Assembly (NCBI GenBank): GCA_963763135.1
Contig: CAVXNJ010000010.1
Coordinates: 682,001 to 746,000, forward strand
DNA: 64,000 bases
From: JANMZO01 sp963763135
GTDB taxonomy: Bacteria > Actinomycetota > Acidimicrobiia > Acidimicrobiales > JANYDT01
Reading direction: 5' to 3'
Shown here: positions 1-9,095 of the stretch, one piece after another
Layout of the letters: the number at the start of each line of letters is the position of its first letter
Numbering within the stretch: the first letter of the stretch is position 1
The notes under the pieces: generated by a model
Database searches by the model: none
Seen by the model: only the letters and a program-made list of their open reading frames with translations
Told to the model about the DNA's origin: nothing
Program-made: the position numbers and the translations under genes

Positions 1-622
1 CGCTCCCGAGGGCCGACGAGATCCACGAGATCGCGGCGCCGCCGAGGAGAAACGTCGGCACACCGAGTGGGTTCTTCTTCAACGTCGGCAGCATGCGCTC
101 AGCGTCCATGCGGGCCCAGCGGAGCATGCGCCGTTCCGCGGAATCTCGAGGCGAGTTGGCTTCGCGGCGGATGTACAGGTTCTTGATCTGCGTGATGACT
201 TCGGCCTGGTGGTTTCGGACGATGAAGCGGGCGATGAGCTGCACCAGAAACGCACCGACCGGCGCAAGCGGACCCATCCTCGGCATCTTGGCCGGGCGAG
301 CACCGTTGCGGTCGAGAACTTCGAGCGAACGCATAACCATGTGATGAGCCGCCGCGAAACGGTGTGGCATGAACAACGGGTTCAGCGCGGCCAGTTCTTT
401 GATGATGTCCTGTTCGACTTTGCCCCTCGCCCCGAACTCGTCGAGCACGGCCGTCGTGCCGGCCTCGTCGTCGGAGGAGCTCAGGCTTCGAAGTGCCCGA
501 AGGCGATCACTCAGTTCGTCGATGAGCACGTTCGGCTCATGGTTTTCGACTGCGGTCACATCGCCTTCGAGCACCAGAACCTCGGGCTCTGAAACACCGG
601 TCGCATTCAACGGGTTCGTCAC
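1..622 (-). CDS. Hypothetical protein, 3' end off the window
   Basis: A reading frame opens at a GTG at 622 and stays open to the left edge, giving at least 207 residues with no stop. The first 60 residues are acidic and probably disordered. Two hydrophobic stretches are visible, GAFLVQLIARFIV at residues 123-135 and FLLGGAAISWISSALG near 191-206, with a basic segment between, so the protein may be membrane associated. I do not recognise a family. The opposite-strand frames here lack coding character. It is separated by about 100 bp from the end of the M20 peptidase gene, which lies upstream on the same strand, so the two could be co-transcribed. The start is uncertain because no clear Shine-Dalgarno site is seen. 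Confidence 0.6.
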   Translation of the reverse strand, partial: MTNPLNATGVSEPEVLVLEGDVTAVENHEPNVLIDELSDRLRALRSLSSSDDEAGTTAVLDEFGARGKVEQDIIKELAALNPLFMPHRFAAAHHMVMRSLEVLDRNGARPAKMPRMGPLAPVGAFLVQLIARFIVRNHQAEVITQIKNLYIRREANSPRDSAERRMLRWARMDAERMLPTLKKNPLGVPTFLLGGAAISWISSALGS

Positions 623-723
623 GGCACAACAGGGTAGTCAGCCCGAAGTTTTGCTGCCCGTGGCTCAAGGTGTGGCGGGACGCCCGCCCAGACCACTACC
701 GGTACCTTCGCGGTCGCCCGGAA

Positions 724-2061
724 TTAGCCGACTACATCGGTGGCGAGGTTGAGCCAGAGGTCGGTGCAGAGTTGCAGCGACTCGACGTCGATGCGCTCGT
801 CGTGGCCGTGGAAGCGGTCGGCGACGGCGCTGCGGTCGATCGACGGGCTGAACAGGCCGGCTCCGTAGACAACGGTGCCCTTCTCGCGGAAGTACCGTCC
901 GTCGGTTCCGCCGGTCATCAGCGCCGGCATGAGTTCGGCTTCGGGATACATGCCGCGCACCTGGCCTGCGAGCGAGTCCCACAGCGGCGACGCGGTTGTC
1001 GACGCCGTAGCCATACCGTTCTGCAGACGGGCGATGGTCACCGAAGGAGCCAGTTCACCGAAGAGCGAAACGAGCAGCGCATCGACGTCGTCGTTGTCGA
1101 CGCCGGGAAGCGTGCGTACGTCGACGTCGAGTTCGATGCGGTCGGGAACGATGTTCGTCTTCTGCCCGCCGTGGACCACGTTGCACGACATGGTCGTGTG
1201 CGCACAGGCGTGAAGACGTCGGGCCGCAAGCGGTGGAAGCTGCGCGAGCGCATCGTCGAGCCGCGCCGGATCAAGAAGGGCCTTCTCCAGATCGGCGGGC
1301 AGTCCACTGGTGCGAATCAGGCCGGTCCACAATTCGTCGAGGCGCGGCTGGCCGGTGTAGTTCGTGATGCGGCGGATGATCTCGGCGGTCTTGACCAGCG
1401 CGTTGTCGGTCGCATAGGGCATCGAGCCATGGCTCGGTGTGCCGGTGATCGTGAGCCGACGCCAGGCCACGCCCTTCTCCTCGGTCGTGATGAGCAGTGA
1501 CTTGCCGTCGCCGGCCCAGAATCCGCCCATTTCGGTGACCATGTAGTCGCACTTCACGGCATCCCAGTGGTTGTTCACGATCCACTCCGCCCCGAGCTGG
1601 CCACCGGCTTCTTCGTCGGCGACTCCGAAGTAGATCAGATCACCCTTCGGCCGAAACCCTCGACGCGCCAACTCTTTGAACGCAACGGCCATCGACGACG
1701 TGAGGCACAGCATGTCGAGCGCACCGCGGCCCCAAACTTCGCCGTCGATCAGTTCGCCGCCGAACGGATCACGCGACCAGCCCGAAGGGTTGACCGGCAC
1801 CACGTCGGTGTGGCCCATCATGCACAGCTTCGGCGCCGTTGGATCGCTCCCTTCAATGCGGGCGACGATCGAGGTCCGGTCACCGGTCGAGGTGAGCCGC
1901 TCGACATCGAGCCCAGCCCCCTCCAGATAGGTCTGCAGCAGGTCGGCGTTGCGCCGTTCGAACCCCGACGTTTCCGTGCCGTCGTTCACGCACTCGTTGC
2001 GGATCAGTTGCTGCAGCAGCTCAACGGTTTCGGCGGTGGTCTGCGACGTGGTCTCGGCCAT
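724..2061 (-). CDS. M20 family zinc metallopeptidase (ArgE/DapE/CPG2-like)
   Basis: This is a cytosolic dinuclear zinc hydrolase of the M20 family, which cleaves amide bonds of N-acyl amino acids, dipeptides or related substrates. The 445-residue length is normal. The metal and catalytic motifs are visible: MMGHTDVVPV (metal His and Asp), GRGALDM (bridging Asp) and VADEEAGG (general-base Glu and metal ligand), with a later HGHDERI-type His near the C-terminus. The dimerisation domain lies between about residues 170 and 290. I chose the ATG at 2061 rather than a GTG-type start at 2154, because the extra 31 residues are unlike the family and would run into the hairpin repeat at 2114-2156. The substrate cannot be told from sequence. 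Confidence 0.92.
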   Translation of the reverse strand: MAETTSQTTAETVELLQQLIRNECVNDGTETSGFERRNADLLQTYLEGAGLDVERLTSTGDRTSIVARIEGSDPTAPKLCMMGHTDVVPVNPSGWSRDPFGGELIDGEVWGRGALDMLCLTSSMAVAFKELARRGFRPKGDLIYFGVADEEAGGQLGAEWIVNNHWDAVKCDYMVTEMGGFWAGDGKSLLITTEEKGVAWRRLTITGTPSHGSMPYATDNALVKTAEIIRRITNYTGQPRLDELWTGLIRTSGLPADLEKALLDPARLDDALAQLPPLAARRLHACAHTTMSCNVVHGGQKTNIVPDRIELDVDVRTLPGVDNDDVDALLVSLFGELAPSVTIARLQNGMATASTTASPLWDSLAGQVRGMYPEAELMPALMTGGTDGRYFREKGTVVYGAGLFSPSIDRSAVADRFHGHDERIDVESLQLCTDLWLNLATDVVG

Positions 2062-2113
2062 GCCGAAGGTTAGCGGGAGCCTGACCGTGCGAATGCCGGC
2101 CGACCACTGCGAC

Positions 2114-2218
2114 GTTTGGATGTTTCTGTTCGCACAGCGAGCAAATTCATCCAAACCTCGCCACCCACCACCAACGTTTGGATGTTTGTGTTCGCACAGC
2201 GAGCAAATTCATCCAAAC
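2114..2218. repeat. Two tandem 43-bp nested hairpin elements
   Basis: Two near-identical copies, 2114-2156 and 2176-2218, differ at one base. Each has outer arms GTTTGGATG and CATCCAAAC and inner complementary arms around TTCGC-ACA-GCGAG, so each can fold as a long nested stem-loop. They sit just downstream of the MMPL transporter stop at 2235 and just upstream of the M20 peptidase start. A transcription terminator for the transporter gene or a REP-like dispersed element would both fit. No T-tract follows the stems. Confidence 0.75.
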
Positions 2219-2234
2219 GTCGTAGAAGAATCGG

Positions 2235-4568
2235 TCAGACGCCGACGCGGTCGAGGCTTTCGTGGCTGCCGTCGAGGCCGGCGAACTCGTGGCGCTGGCC
2301 TTCAATGTGCACCTCGGGAAGGACCTTGGCGAGCCACTGCGGCATCCACCAGTTCCTCGCTCCGAGCAACTCCATCGTTGCGGGAACAAGGACCATGCGG
2401 ACGATCGTGGCGTCGAGGAGCACCGCCATAGCGAGGCCGGTACCGAACATCTTCACGATGCGATCGTCTTCGAGAAGAAACGAGCCGAAGACGACAACCA
2501 TGATCGCCGCGGCTGCGGTGATGACGCGGGCGGTCATGGCCAGACCGTCGGCCACCGCCGACGCGTTGTCGCCGGTGCGGTCGAACTCTTCCTTCATCCG
2601 CGACAGCAGGAAGACCTCGTAGTCCATGGACAGGCCGAACACGATGGCGAAGAGCATCATCGGGAGGAACGGCTCGATGGGACCACCCTTGCCGATGCCG
2701 ACGATGGTCTTCAGCCAACCCCACTGGAAGATCGCCACCACGACGCCGTATGCCGCGCCGATCGAAAGCAGGTTCATGATCACGGCCTTCAGCGGCACGA
2801 GCAGCGACCGGAACACGAGCATCAACAACAGGAACGACAGCCCGAGCACCGCCGCGAAGAAGATCGGTGTGCGGCCGGCGAGGTACGTCGAGAAGTCGAG
2901 GTTGGCCGGGCCCTGGCCCGCCACGTAGGGCGTGAGGGACGTGCCCTTCACCGCGTTCGGAACCACGTTGGTTCGCAGGCGGCGCACGAGGTCGTCGGTT
3001 TTGACGTCCTGCGGCGAGGTCTTGGCGATCAGCCGGATAAGCACCGCGGTCGGCTTCTGCGGATTATTGGGAATCGGCGGGGTGGCAAAGGCAACGCCGG
3101 GATCTGCGGCGATCGCCTTTTGCAGCGCACCCAGGGTGGCCAGATCCTCGGCTCCCTTGACCCGGGTCACGACGACGACAGGGCTCGAGAAGCCGGGGCC
3201 GAACCCATCGGCGATGGCGTCGTAGGCCAGGCGGGTCTGCGACTTCTCGGGTGCGTTGCCTTCATCGGAAAAGCCGAGGCGAAGCGACAGCACCGGGAAC
3301 GCCAGCAGCACCAACACACCGAGGCTGACCGCCGCGGTGAGCCATGCGTGATGCTGGATCACCCGACTCCAGCGGTACCAGATGGTCTCGCGCAACGGCT
3401 TGGGTTTGCGGTGCGGGAGTTCCTTCTTCAACGCAGGGACCACCATGCCGGCGGCGAGGATGAACGCTCCGGCGGCCACACCGGCCAGGCCGAGGGCCTT
3501 GATCTTGATGCCGAAGCCGAGAAACCCGATGGCGAATGCGCCAGCGGCCAGAACGCCCCGCCACCGCGTCACGTTGATGCGCTTGCCGGCAAAGCCCAGC
3601 AGGGCCGGGAGCAGGGTCATCGTGGCGGCCAGAACCGCAAGCACGGTGATGGCGGCGCCGGTGGCGAGCCCACGGATGAAGGCCAGCCCCATCGCGTACA
3701 TGCCGAGCACCGAGATGACCACCGTGACGCCGGCGAACAGCACGGCTCGACCGGCGGTATCCATCGCTTCAATAACTCCGGCTTCCTGCTCCATGCCGTC
3801 GTCGAGGTTTTCGCGGTACCGGGTAATGATGAACAGCGAGTAGTCGATTCCGACACCGAGGCCGATCATCACGCCGATGACGCTCGTGAAGTCGGGCAGG
3901 TTCATGGCGTGCGACAGCAGCACCACAAGTCCGGAGCCGAGGCTGATCCCGAACAGCGCCGTGCCGATCGGTAGGCCCATCGCGAGCACTGATCCGAAGG
4001 CGGCGATCAGGATAAGGACGGCGAAGGCGATGCCGATCGCTTCGGACTCCGGTGGCTTGAAATCGGCGAACGGTCGACCGCCCGCAAGAACCGTGAGCCC
4101 CTTGATCTTCGGAGCCGAATCGCGAACCTGCTTGCCGACCGCCTGCTGGGCTTTTTGATCGAGGGACTCCTGCATGGTCACCTGCGCGAACGCCAGTTTC
4201 CCGGCTTTCGGTCCTGCCGCCGAGATTTGCTGAGCACCGGCTGGGCTGTACGGCGAAACGACAGTCACGTCGCGGATCTTGCCGATCTGATCGAAGAGGG
4301 CTGTCATCGCGGTTTTCACTTCGGTGTCGTTGACGCCCTGGTCCGCTTCGAACACGATCTGCGCGTCGATCCCGCTCGATCCGGCTCCGAACGACTCTGT
4401 GAGCACGTCGAAGCCTTTGCGGCTCTCACTGGCTGGGAGTTTGAACTCGGTCTTGTAGTTCTCACCTGCGCTCTGAGAGAGCGCGCCTATTCCGACGAAC
4501 AGGAACAGCCAGATGGCCAGCACGATCCGACGTTTTTGAAAGCAAAAGCGTGCGAGACGAATGATCAC
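2235..4568 (-). CDS. MMPL/RND family transporter
   Basis: A 777-residue inner-membrane transporter of the MMPL (hydrophobe/RND) family, which exports lipids or other hydrophobic compounds using the proton gradient. Two repeats of one TM helix, a periplasmic porter domain and five TM helices are evident. The paired signatures GIDYSLFIITRYREN in the first half and LSMDYEVFLLSRMKEEF in the second half carry the conserved Asp-Tyr pairs in TM4 and TM10. The porter segment FSDEGNAPEKSQTRLAYDA is typical. I placed the start at a GTG at 4568 because a strong GGAGG lies six bases upstream; a TTG at 4673 would add 35 residues unlike the family. No adaptor protein gene is adjacent, so the cargo is unknown. 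Confidence 0.93.
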   Translation of the reverse strand: MIIRLARFCFQKRRIVLAIWLFLFVGIGALSQSAGENYKTEFKLPASESRKGFDVLTESFGAGSSGIDAQIVFEADQGVNDTEVKTAMTALFDQIGKIRDVTVVSPYSPAGAQQISAAGPKAGKLAFAQVTMQESLDQKAQQAVGKQVRDSAPKIKGLTVLAGGRPFADFKPPESEAIGIAFAVLILIAAFGSVLAMGLPIGTALFGISLGSGLVVLLSHAMNLPDFTSVIGVMIGLGVGIDYSLFIITRYRENLDDGMEQEAGVIEAMDTAGRAVLFAGVTVVISVLGMYAMGLAFIRGLATGAAITVLAVLAATMTLLPALLGFAGKRINVTRWRGVLAAGAFAIGFLGFGIKIKALGLAGVAAGAFILAAGMVVPALKKELPHRKPKPLRETIWYRWSRVIQHHAWLTAAVSLGVLVLLAFPVLSLRLGFSDEGNAPEKSQTRLAYDAIADGFGPGFSSPVVVVTRVKGAEDLATLGALQKAIAADPGVAFATPPIPNNPQKPTAVLIRLIAKTSPQDVKTDDLVRRLRTNVVPNAVKGTSLTPYVAGQGPANLDFSTYLAGRTPIFFAAVLGLSFLLLMLVFRSLLVPLKAVIMNLLSIGAAYGVVVAIFQWGWLKTIVGIGKGGPIEPFLPMMLFAIVFGLSMDYEVFLLSRMKEEFDRTGDNASAVADGLAMTARVITAAAAIMVVVFGSFLLEDDRIVKMFGTGLAMAVLLDATIVRMVLVPATMELLGARNWWMPQWLAKVLPEVHIEGQRHEFAGLDGSHESLDRVGV

Positions 4569-4676
4569 AGAGTCCTCCAGGACATAGGGCCTGCCAAACC
4601 TATTACGACCGGACCAGGAATCTGAGGAGCCAATTGTCACTTTTGGAGTCGTCGTGACGAACGTGTGTAACAACCG

Positions 4677-6122
4677 TCAGGTGCCGACGCGCCGCACCTC
4701 AATGTCGGTGAAGTGAGCATGGGTGCGGGTCTCGGTGAGATTCTCCACGTAGAACCCGATGTCGCCCGACGGATGAAACCCATGGGTATCCCATTTCCCG
4801 ACCTGCGCGCCGTTGATGAACAACGAGATTCGGCGCCCGACGGCCCGGACCTTCAACGTGTCGGGCTTGGTGGGGTCGAACCCGGTGAGCCCACGGACGC
4901 GCCCGCCAACGAGTTGGCGAAACGGAAGGGTGTCGGCATGCAGGAGACCCCAGTGGCCGGTCCGCGGTTCGATCACAAATGCGTAGAAGTCCTCGGGCCG
5001 GATCGGCCCGAGGATCCCGGCTGGTGGCTTCGTCGCCGGCCCCGACGCTCGGAACACCAACCCGTATCGGAATCGACCGGTTGGTGACCCCGTTTTGTCG
5101 ATATACACGTGGGCTTCGATTTCCGTGTCGGTGTACTCCACGCCGATCAACGACAACGCCTGCACGTGCGCCTGCGACGCGTCGACGTGGTAGTTCGACG
5201 GGGCGTGATAGCCAACGAAGAAGGTGGTGTCTTTGATCGTCGGCCAGCCCGATTTGGGGTTCTCGAAGTTGTCACGAAGCAGCACGCCGGGCGCGACCGT
5301 GGTGGTCGGTCCCGTCGCTACCGTGGTCACCGTCGGCAGGGCGCTGTGTGACTCCGAGAACTGACCTGCAGGCCGTTTCGGATCAACTGCGTTCGCGGCA
5401 CATCGGAATCCGGTCTCGGCGACCACCGACTGGTTTGCCGGCGACACTGATTGCCGCATCGCCGCGCCTTCGCGCACTCGACCGTATTCGCCTCCGCGCC
5501 GAACGCGGTTTCCGGCCACCACCGCCTCGTACGGCGTGTCGACCCATTCCCATACGCTCCCGACGGTGTCGTGGACACCGAGCGGGCTGACGTTCGCTGC
5601 CACACCCCCTACATCGCGACGGCCTGGAGTGTCGAGGTCGACCGCCGCCACATTTGTGCCCCAGGGGTACAAGCGACCATCCTTGCCGCGGGCCGCCGCC
5701 TCCCATTCCGCTTCGCCCGGAAGGCGTTTGCCGAGTGCAGCGCAGTAGGCCGAGGCCCACTCGAAGGCCACCCCGGTCACCGGCTGCTTCTCTTTACCGG
5801 TCGGAACCGACCCGCGAACCCAACTTCCGGGTGGGGGTGCCGCGAGGGCATCGACGAACTTCGCGTAGTCCGCGTTGCTGGCTTCGTAGATGTCGATGAA
5901 CGATGCGGGAAGCGTCACGGTTCGCTTGCGCGCCGCTTCCTCCGAGGGTTTGTCGCTCCCCACCGTGTAGACCCCGGCAGGGATCGAGACCATGCCGATC
6001 CCCGAAGGTAACGTCGCCCCTGCCGTCTGGCCGAACACCGGTGAGCCGGCCACGCCACCAGCCATAAGCATCGCCCCGAGTACCGCAACGGTGGCACTCA
6101 TCGATAGGCGTTTGCGGGTCAT
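4677..6122 (-). CDS. Secreted FGE/SUMF1-fold protein with C-terminal jelly-roll-like domain
   Basis: A 481-residue exported protein. Residues 1-31 form a signal peptide ending near PVFGQTAG. Residues about 43-245 are a formylglycine-generating-enzyme (SUMF1) fold with the family landmarks MVSIPAGVYTVGS, AYCAALGKRLPGEAEWEAAA, YPWG, VWEWV and ETGFRCAAN. The paired active-site cysteines normally found in a CYRYRC-type segment are missing, so catalysis of formylglycine formation is unlikely and a C-type-lectin-like binding role is favoured. Residues about 285-480 resemble a concanavalin-like beta sandwich (FENPKSGWP, GLVFRASG, LFINGAQVG). The start codon overlaps the stop of the paralogue upstream by 4 bp (ATGA), so the two are translationally coupled. 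Confidence 0.88.
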   Translation of the reverse strand: MTRKRLSMSATVAVLGAMLMAGGVAGSPVFGQTAGATLPSGIGMVSIPAGVYTVGSDKPSEEAARKRTVTLPASFIDIYEASNADYAKFVDALAAPPPGSWVRGSVPTGKEKQPVTGVAFEWASAYCAALGKRLPGEAEWEAAARGKDGRLYPWGTNVAAVDLDTPGRRDVGGVAANVSPLGVHDTVGSVWEWVDTPYEAVVAGNRVRRGGEYGRVREGAAMRQSVSPANQSVVAETGFRCAANAVDPKRPAGQFSESHSALPTVTTVATGPTTTVAPGVLLRDNFENPKSGWPTIKDTTFFVGYHAPSNYHVDASQAHVQALSLIGVEYTDTEIEAHVYIDKTGSPTGRFRYGLVFRASGPATKPPAGILGPIRPEDFYAFVIEPRTGHWGLLHADTLPFRQLVGGRVRGLTGFDPTKPDTLKVRAVGRRISLFINGAQVGKWDTHGFHPSGDIGFYVENLTETRTHAHFTDIEVRRVGT

Positions 6123-8014
6123 GACACGCTCCTGATGCCGAAGCTTCCGTAATGGATGTGCACCTTCGTTGACGCGGCGTCGCTCGTGAGCACGAACCCG
6201 GCGTGGTTACCCGACGGAAGCGCCGTTCCGGGAGGCGACTCACCTCGGTAGGTGTCGTTTATGTAGTACTCGATCTTGGTTCCGAGGTCCCGAAGTTCCA
6301 GCTTGATGTTCTCGGTTTCATCGCTGTTGAACTGCGCTCGACCAATATCGACGGCCGAGCCGTCCGGGCGGTGAACGTAGGCCCGCCAGCGATGGTTGCG
6401 GGGATCGACGACAAGCGCCACGTAGTTCGTCGGGGCGTCCGGAGGCGACGTGCTCTCGTCGGACCGGATCACGATGCCCCATTCGAAGGTGCCAGCGGCA
6501 TCCGTCAGCGTCGACTCAACCTCGCCGGTGCCGACCACCCCGATCGGGGCGCCCGGAGTCACGCAGGGACACAGGGCAACGATGTTCGTCGACTTCTCTT
6601 TGGTTTCCAGGTGGAAGAACTTGTTGGGGTGATAGCCGAACCGGGCATTCGGCCGGTTGATCTCGACCCATTCGAGCTTGGCTCCGCTGAAATCGTCAAA
6701 GGACTTGAACCCGGCGGGAACGGTCACGGCCGGAGCGACGGGGTCGGCCGGACGCTCGTAATCGCCGAAGGTGCCCTCGGCGATATCGTCTGAAACTGCG
6801 CTCGCCGCACACCGCACACCCGCTGCGAGCACGGCATTCGACGCCGTTTCGTCGACCGGCAGGCGGCTCCAGTTGTTGCGGATGTACCCGTTCTGCCCGC
6901 CGCGCAACACGTGCTTACCGGACCCTACTTTGTTCGCATCGTACGGATCGCTGACCCACTCCCACACGCTTCCGGTGAGGTCGAATACCCCCATGGAGCT
7001 CTTGTTCGCGGCGACGGACATCACCGCATAACTGCCGTTTGCCGGCAGCTGCACCGTGGCTATGTCGTTACCCCACGCGAACTTGGTTCCGTCTTTGCCG
7101 CCGGCGGCGATTTCCCACTCGGCTTCGGTGGGAAGTCGCTTGCCCAGCGAGGCGCAGTACGCAGTCGCCCACTCGAAGGTGATGGCTCGCACCGGATGAT
7201 CAAGTTGATCATCCGGTGGACCTTGTTTCGTCCAGCCCGCCAACGGCGGAGCTGCCGCGGTCTTGTCGACAAACGCCTTGTACTGGGCGTTCGTCGCTTC
7301 GTGCAGATCGATAAAGTATGCGGACATATCGATGTTTCGACGCGTCGACTCAGCGAGAAGGTCGGGTTTCTCCGAACCGACCGGATACGTGCCCGCCGGA
7401 ATCGCCACCATCCCCGATGACGAGGCCCGGCCCCCGGCCGCAGCGATCGCCGAGGTCACGCTCGGCGCAGCGTTGGCCACGGTGGTTTCGGTATGGTCGT
7501 GGGAGGTCGCCACAGTTTCGGTGGTTGCGGCGCTCGACTCGGTGGCTGTAGTCAACTCGGCAGCTGCACTCGACTCCGTCGAGGCGCTCGATGTATCGGC
7601 CGGAGCGCTATCAGCGGACTTCGTCGTTACCGAGGTCGTTCGCGATTTCAATCCGTCGTCACCCGACCGGCTCATGACAAAGGCCCCGACCGCCACCCCG
7701 AGGATCGCCACTACGGCGACGGGCACCAGCCAGGCCGGTCGGCTCTTGGCCTCTCCAGGTGGGTCCGCCGAAACGGTCTCGCCCGTCCGCGCCACTGGGG
7801 GACTGACGGCGGCTTGTTTGCGCGCCGTTTTGCGCCCGTTGCGCTCTCCGCTCGATGCCACGACATTCTCCGGCTTCGCCGATGCCGGCTCCGGGCTACG
7901 GCCCTCGACGGGCTCGTCAACGCCGACATCGGGCGACTCCGATAGAGCCTCCGGTTCAGCGATCATCTCAGCTTCAGTCGGAAGCGACGGCAGATGACTG
8001 TCCGGCATCGGCAC
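6119..8014 (-). CDS. Membrane-anchored FGE/SUMF1-fold protein with C-terminal jelly-roll-like domain
   Basis: A 631-residue paralogue of the next gene. An acidic, proline-rich cytosolic tail (1-93) precedes a single TM helix at about 94-115 (WLVPVAVVAILGVAVGAFV), followed by a Ser/Thr/Ala linker. The FGE fold spans about 200-425 (GMVAIPAGTYPVGS, AYCASLGKRLPTEAEWEIAA, FAWGND, VWEWV). Only one cysteine remains in the C-terminal part (AAGVRCAAS), so the catalytic Cys pair of formylglycine-generating enzymes is absent. The last 200 residues form a beta-sandwich-like domain. Basic residues precede the helix, so the FGE domain should face outside. With its neighbours it looks like a surface ligand-binding pair associated with the contractile system. 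Confidence 0.87.
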   Translation of the reverse strand: MPMPDSHLPSLPTEAEMIAEPEALSESPDVGVDEPVEGRSPEPASAKPENVVASSGERNGRKTARKQAAVSPPVARTGETVSADPPGEAKSRPAWLVPVAVVAILGVAVGAFVMSRSGDDGLKSRTTSVTTKSADSAPADTSSASTESSAAAELTTATESSAATTETVATSHDHTETTVANAAPSVTSAIAAAGGRASSSGMVAIPAGTYPVGSEKPDLLAESTRRNIDMSAYFIDLHEATNAQYKAFVDKTAAAPPLAGWTKQGPPDDQLDHPVRAITFEWATAYCASLGKRLPTEAEWEIAAGGKDGTKFAWGNDIATVQLPANGSYAVMSVAANKSSMGVFDLTGSVWEWVSDPYDANKVGSGKHVLRGGQNGYIRNNWSRLPVDETASNAVLAAGVRCAASAVSDDIAEGTFGDYERPADPVAPAVTVPAGFKSFDDFSGAKLEWVEINRPNARFGYHPNKFFHLETKEKSTNIVALCPCVTPGAPIGVVGTGEVESTLTDAAGTFEWGIVIRSDESTSPPDAPTNYVALVVDPRNHRWRAYVHRPDGSAVDIGRAQFNSDETENIKLELRDLGTKIEYYINDTYRGESPPGTALPSGNHAGFVLTSDAASTKVHIHYGSFGIRSVS

Positions 8015-8025
8015 CCGGCCAGGCT

Positions 8026-8634
8026 TCAGCGCGCGGATTTGCGGTGCATGTCCGGCGTCGGCGAACTGATCGGCGGGCGCGGCGGCGGTAACGGGGGCGA
8101 CGGCACCGAGATCTCCGGAGCCGATGGGGTCGGTGCCGGTTCAGCCTTTGCGGGTGTCGGTTCAGGTTCGCCCCGCGCCAATAACGGTTCTGCCGGTGTC
8201 GATATTGGTTCCGACGGTGTCGATATGGGTTCCGACGGTGACGGTACTCGTTCTGCCGATGACGGCAGTGGTTCCGACGGCGCCGATGGCGAGGCCGGTG
8301 CCGATGGTGAGGCCGGTGGCGCCGCCAAGGCCGTCGACCAGGTGTCGATCACCCAAGTTGCCATCGACGCGGCCATCCCGGTTCCTTCCAGCCCCCTGGC
8401 TGCGTCCGCCGAAGAAAGCCCACGGGCCATAGCCTTTGACAGCTGCATGTCCGCGGTCGCCACGAGTGCATCAACGTACGGCGACGCGCCCGCGCTCGAA
8501 CCGCCGTTGTCGCCCAGGGCCTGCGTCAGCAAACTCCGCAGTCTCGGGCCATCGTTGCCCACGTCGGCGCCGATCTGTCGAACGGCATCGATCAGCGCAT
8601 GTTGAACGTGTTCGGCTTCTGTTGGTTCGCTCAT
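8026..8634 (-). CDS. Hypothetical protein with helical N-terminus and proline-rich tail
   Basis: A 202-residue protein of unrecognised family. Residues 1-105 are helical and cytosolic in character (ALIDAVRQIGADVGNDGPRL, MATWVIDTWSTAL). Residues 106-202 are a low-complexity tail of Pro, Ser, Glu and Ala with repeats such as EPISTP and EPLPS. The ATG at 8634 was chosen because AGAGGAA precedes it at proper spacing and upstream codons run through palindromic operator-like sites. The gene stops 11 bp before the FGE-fold gene, so the three form an operon. Two copies of the TGCCCGAACGGGCA palindrome lie 71 and 162 bp upstream, linking its control to that of the contractile-system genes. Confidence 0.75.
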   Translation of the reverse strand: MSEPTEAEHVQHALIDAVRQIGADVGNDGPRLRSLLTQALGDNGGSSAGASPYVDALVATADMQLSKAMARGLSSADAARGLEGTGMAASMATWVIDTWSTALAAPPASPSAPASPSAPSEPLPSSAERVPSPSEPISTPSEPISTPAEPLLARGEPEPTPAKAEPAPTPSAPEISVPSPPLPPPRPPISSPTPDMHRKSAR

Positions 8635-8704
8635 CTCACGTTCCTCTGCCGGCACCGCGATCGGTGCGAGTCCAAACCTGCGACGAAACGTACCGAAGCC
8701 TCGT

Positions 8705-8718
8705 TGCCCGAACGGGCA
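8705..8718. promoter_or_regulatory. Palindrome TGCCCGAACGGGCA, putative operator
   Basis: A 14-bp inverted repeat with 6-bp arms, 71 bp upstream of the start of the proline-rich protein gene at 8634. It is one of a set found before contractile-system transcription units in this window. Confidence 0.6.
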
Positions 8719-8795
8719 GTCATTGCTGAATGTGAGCGTCGCGAAACCCATTCGACAAACCACGCGTGAACCTGGCGAACCGGTGCAACGTCCGC

Positions 8796-8809
8796 TGCCC
8801 GAACGGGCA
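8796..8809. promoter_or_regulatory. Palindrome TGCCCGAACGGGCA, second copy
   Basis: Identical to the copy at 8705-8718 and 91 bp from it. It lies 162 bp upstream of the minus-strand gene and 287 bp before the LuxR-type regulator, so it could serve either direction. Confidence 0.6.
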
Positions 8810-9095
8810 GAGTTGAGCTCGAATTCCTGCCCGTTCAGTGCTTGTTTAGTTCTTGTGTAGTTTGCCCATAGATGCTTCCGTCGGGCTTCACCGGGGTCTA
8901 TGCACCTCGTCGCCTGAAAGGCCACCGACACGCCAAACGGCCTTCGCCAAACCGACGAGAGATACACGAAGAAAACTCCGCGTCTGCCAAGTAGGCAACG
9001 ACATTTCGCTTCATCGCCTGAAACTTCATCGTCAGAAAAACTTCATCGCCTGCATGTTCAACCCTGCAGGCACTCACCTCCAGACGGGATTCACC

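Larger units (their letters stand above)
8635..9095. other. Divergent intergenic region carrying operator-like palindromes
   Basis: This 461-bp stretch separates the minus-strand accessory operon from the plus-strand LuxR-type regulator. It is less GC-rich than its surroundings, with A/T-rich patches near 8840-8870. It contains two exact palindromes and one degenerate copy (8828-8841, TGCCCGTTCAGTGC). No convincing gene is seen; the frame that extends the LuxR gene upstream to 8853 is not conserved in character. Confidence 0.6.

Noticed and set aside
2262..3974. Long plus-strand frame of 570 codons
   Set aside because: It is the antisense shadow of the MMPL transporter gene; composition is His/Arg/Gln/Asp-rich without domain character.
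4677..8014. Active formylglycine-generating enzymes for sulfatases
   Set aside because: The catalytic cysteine pair is absent in both and no sulfatase gene is in the window.
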